From Verrucomicrobiia bacterium (lineage in GTDB: Bacteria > Verrucomicrobiota > Verrucomicrobiia > Limisphaerales > DTLC01): 7,936 bases of DNA. The stretch is taken from assembly GCA_025061935.1 (NCBI GenBank), contig JANWZY010000134.1, forward strand, positions 1 through 7,936, in the 5' to 3' direction. The notes under the pieces were generated by a model. It saw only the letters and a program-made list of their open reading frames with translations, was not told where the DNA came from and made no database searches. Both the position numbers and the translations under genes were made by a program. This document shows, piece after piece, positions 6,176-7,936 of this stretch (positions are counted from its first letter, which is position 1; each line of letters begins with the position of its first letter).

Positions 6176-6362
6176 CGGCTGGCTTGTGCAAGCTAAGCAC
6201 CGGACAGTGGCTCCGGGAATGAACCCTGAGCGAACCGTTCTTTGGAACATGTACGCGAAAGGATTTACCCTGCCATGCCCGTGTAAAGGCAACTAAGTCC
6301 TTGAACGGTAAGAAATGGTCAAGGGGCCTAAGCTCGCGGGGTGGCCGACATGCCGGTAGCCG
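6176..6362 (+). ncRNA. ssrS: Probable 6S RNA
   Basis: 6S RNA mimics an open promoter and binds sigma-70 RNA polymerase. The 187-nt length is close to the 184 nt of E. coli 6S, and conserved blocks are in the same order and spacing: CCCTGAGC on the 5' side of the central bubble (6224-6231), a CCTTGA...TCAAGG small hairpin (6299-6324), then AAGGGGCC..AAGC..GCGG on the 3' side (from 6321), like E. coli CAAGGG..ACAGCCTGCGG. The fold supports it: closing stem CGGCT/AGCCG (6176-6180 with 6358-6362), an 18-nt 5'-side insert with its own GCTT/AAGC hairpin, ACCGG/CCGGT (6199-6203 with 6353-6357), a bulged GGC/GCC segment, GAGC/GCTC (6228-6231 with 6332-6335), and inner ACCGTTC/GAACGGT (6234-6240 with 6303-6309) and TACGCG/CGTGTA (6252-6257 with 6280-6285). 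The ends are estimated from the outer stem. GGCTCCG (6209-6215) could alternatively pair with CGGAGCC (6390-6396). Confidence 0.7.
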
Positions 6363-6432
6363 TTGCGGCTTGGCCGGAAGTCGAAAGCCTCGGAGCCCGC
6401 CCAAAAGTTGTTGAGGTGTTCAAAGGAACAGT

Positions 6433-6466
6433 CGCCACACGGCATATCGGCGGGGTAATTTTTTTT
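6433..6466 (+). terminator. Weak terminator-like hairpin with T8 run, possibly ending the 6S transcript
   Basis: CGCC (6433-6436) can pair with GGCG (6449-6452), with one more wobble pair, and eight T follow at 6459-6466 after a GGGTAA gap. The stem is short and the spacing to the T-run is long, so efficiency is doubtful. It lies about 70-100 bases beyond the candidate 6S 3' end, consistent with a trimmed precursor. Confidence 0.3.
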
Positions 6467-6540
6467 GGGCCTAACAAACGGACCCGCGCGTATGTGGGCA
6501 GCGGTGTGCAGGCCGCATGCGGAGTTTGAACTTCCATAGT

Positions 6541-6562
6541 TTAGCAGCCGTAGCTAATTTTT
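6541..6562 (+). promoter_or_regulatory. Hairpin plus T5 just before rarA
   Basis: TTAGC (6541-6545) and GCTAA (6553-6557) pair around a 7-nt loop and are followed by TTTTT (6558-6562). The short AGG SD and the ATG of rarA come four bases later. The stem is AT-rich and weak. It may be a transcript end for anything reading in from the 6S side, or a leader hairpin of rarA. The rest of 6363-6566 shows nothing else except the perfect palindrome CCGCATGCGG (6513-6522). Confidence 0.35.
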
Positions 6563-6566
6563 AGGC

Positions 6567-7936
6567 ATGCCGCCCGATGACCTATTTGGGCAGCAGCCCG
6601 AGCAGGAGCGACCAGATTTTGCTGCCGAGGCGGCGGCTCGGCACCAGCCGCTGGCTACGCGAATGCGCCCGCGCGACCTGAGCGAATTCGTCGGCCAAAC
6701 GCACATTTTGGGGCCGGGACAATTGCTGCGGCGGGCGATCGAGGCGGACCGGATTCAATCCCTGATTTTTTTCGGGCCGCCGGGCACGGGCAAAACTTCG
6801 CTGGCCCAAATCATAGCGCGGCAGACGCGGAGCAAGTTCGTCAGGCTCAGCGGTGTGGAATCGAATGTGGCCGAGCTGCGGCAAGTGCTGGCCGCTGCGG
6901 CCAACCGTCTCAAAAATACCGGTCAGCCCACCATCCTTTTCATTGATGAAATCCACAGGTTCAACAAAGCGCAGCAGGATGTGCTGTTGCCAGACGTCGA
7001 AAACGGCACCGTGCGACTGATCGGCGCCACCACGCATAACCCGTTCTTCTTCGTCAATGCGCCACTGGTCTCGCGCTCACAAATCTTCGAGCTGCACCCG
7101 CTGAGCGAAGATGAAATTTTAATACTGTTGCGCCGCGCACTCACAGACGCTGAGCGCGGACTCGGGCACATGAATATCAAAGCGGACGAGGCCGCACTGC
7201 GCCACCTGGCGAGGCTATCCGACGGCGACGCGCGCAAGGCGCTTAATGCGCTCGAAATTGCGGCCCTGACGACCGCGCCGGACAAGCATGGCGTGATCCA
7301 TATCGACCTGGCCACCGCCGAGCAAAGCATTCAAAAGAAAGCGGTCGTGTATGACCACGACGAAGACGGGCACTACGACACTATCTCGGCGTACATCAAG
7401 TCAATGCGTGGGAGCGACCCGGACGCGGCTCTGTACTGGCTTGCGAAAATGATCCATGCAGGAGAAGACCCGCGGTTCATCGCGCGCCGGCTCATGATTT
7501 GCGCCGCCGAAGATGTCGGGCTGGCTGATCCGATGGCACTTGTACTTGCGACGGCTGCGCAGCAGGCGGCCGAATTCGTCGGCTGGCCCGAGGCGCGCAT
7601 CCCGCTGGCCGAGGCGACCGTGTACGTCGCTACCGCGCCGAAAAGCAACAGCGCATACATGGCTATCGAAGCCGCGCTGGCAGATGTGCAAGAATCACGC
7701 ACATTGCCCGTACCCAAACATTTGCGTGACGCGAATTACAAGGGCGCCGAACAGCTCGGACACGGCGTCGGCTACGAATACGCGCACAGCCACCCGGGCC
7801 ATTTCGTTGCTCAGGACTACCTCGGCGCAGTGAGACATTATTACGAGCCGACTGACCAGGGCTACGAAAAGAAGATTAAGGAACGCTTGCAGCAGCTCCG
7901 CGCGCAGCTCGACCGCGCGAAACAGGCCGGGCAACA
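6567..7936 (+). CDS. rarA: Replication-associated recombination protein A (RarA/MgsA), 3' end beyond the window
   Basis: RarA is a cytoplasmic AAA+ ATPase of the clamp-loader-related group that acts at stalled replication forks. The 456 visible codons cover almost the whole protein. An N-terminal 'DLFG' start and 'PLATRMRPRDLSEFVGQTHILG' region (28-49) lead to Walker A GPPGTGKT (70-77), Walker B ILFIDEIHRFNKAQQD (123-138), sensor 'GATTHNP' (153-159) and the 'SRS' arginine-finger segment (169-171). The C-terminal oligomerisation domain is recognisable by 'AEDVGLADP' (314-322), 'TAPKSNSAY' (356-364), 'PVPKHLRDAN' (381-390) and 'GYEYAHSHPGHFVAQDYL' (402-419). A basic helix 'KKIKERLQQLRAQLDRAK' (435-452) suggests the true end is near. 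No stop is present before the window edge, so it is cut, not broken. The ATG at 6567 has AGG 1-2 bases before it, unusually close. The 6S candidate is 204 bp upstream. Confidence 0.96.
   Translation, partial: MPPDDLFGQQPEQERPDFAAEAAARHQPLATRMRPRDLSEFVGQTHILGPGQLLRRAIEADRIQSLIFFGPPGTGKTSLAQIIARQTRSKFVRLSGVESNVAELRQVLAAAANRLKNTGQPTILFIDEIHRFNKAQQDVLLPDVENGTVRLIGATTHNPFFFVNAPLVSRSQIFELHPLSEDEILILLRRALTDAERGLGHMNIKADEAALRHLARLSDGDARKALNALEIAALTTAPDKHGVIHIDLATAEQSIQKKAVVYDHDEDGHYDTISAYIKSMRGSDPDAALYWLAKMIHAGEDPRFIARRLMICAAEDVGLADPMALVLATAAQQAAEFVGWPEARIPLAEATVYVATAPKSNSAYMAIEAALADVQESRTLPVPKHLRDANYKGAEQLGHGVGYEYAHSHPGHFVAQDYLGAVRHYYEPTDQGYEKKIKERLQQLRAQLDRAKQAGQ

Noticed and set aside
6061..6400. 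TTTCGAC motifs (plus strand near 6068, minus strand near 6378) suggestive of a tmRNA 5' end
   Set aside because: Neither has a matching acceptor 3' arm at tmRNA distance or a tag reading frame. The minus-strand T-arm-like segment near 6220 overlaps the better-supported 6S candidate and would make an RNA of only about 190 nt.
6341..6529. 62-codon plus-strand frame before rarA
   Set aside because: It begins inside the 3' strand of the 6S candidate, runs through the T8 tract, and has no SD or known similarity.
6582..7934. Several long minus-strand frames under rarA
   Set aside because: They are antisense to rarA, whose Walker A, Walker B and C-terminal motifs are intact on the plus strand; GC-rich codons keep the opposite strand open.

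Overview
The window looks like chromosomal core-genome DNA from a member of the Verrucomicrobiota, probably near the Pedosphaerales/Limisphaerales. Three things point there. A small lipoprotein matches the exosortase-associated TIGR04073 family, which is common in that phylum. A large secreted protein ends in the 'YTLLYSTNLVHW ... RFYRV' type of C-terminal domain that recurs in these genomes. A bacterial deoxyhypusine-synthase-like enzyme is also present. Base composition is GC-rich, intergenic spaces are long, and the genes are housekeeping or cell-envelope types. No transposase, phage gene, CRISPR array or toxin-antitoxin pair was seen.

Layout, left to right. Positions 1-904 (minus strand) hold the 5' part of ispE (isoprenoid precursor synthesis), preceded by the TIGR04073 lipoprotein gene; a terminator-like hairpin with a T-run separates them and abuts the ispE start codon. 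A 160-bp divergent spacer follows, then a plus-strand deoxyhypusine-synthase-like gene (1065-2273) that retains the catalytic lysine but lacks other residues of true DHS. It converges on a 681-residue secreted repeat protein (2348-4393, minus). Upstream of that gene, on the same strand, are a tRNA-Arg(TCG) with encoded CCA (4473-4549), a 30-bp imperfect palindrome (4578-4607), and yjbQ (4636-5052).

From 5053 to 6175 there is about 1.1 kb in which no believable gene was found; its right end carries A5T5 tracts and a hairpin. Next to it, 6176-6362 on the plus strand is a strong candidate for 6S RNA: the length, the order of conserved blocks and the fold all resemble E. coli 6S. After a further 200-bp spacer comes rarA (6567 onward, plus), a replication/recombination AAA+ ATPase whose stop codon lies outside the window.

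The genes do not form one pathway. The functional links are local: the lipoprotein and ispE may share transcription subject to a terminator; yjbQ, the tRNA and the secreted protein gene are collinear; and 6S RNA sits just upstream of rarA. I saw no clearly new multi-gene system. The most interesting items are the probable 6S RNA with its A/T-rich upstream region, the divergent DHS-like enzyme, and terminator-like hairpins placed directly against start codons.
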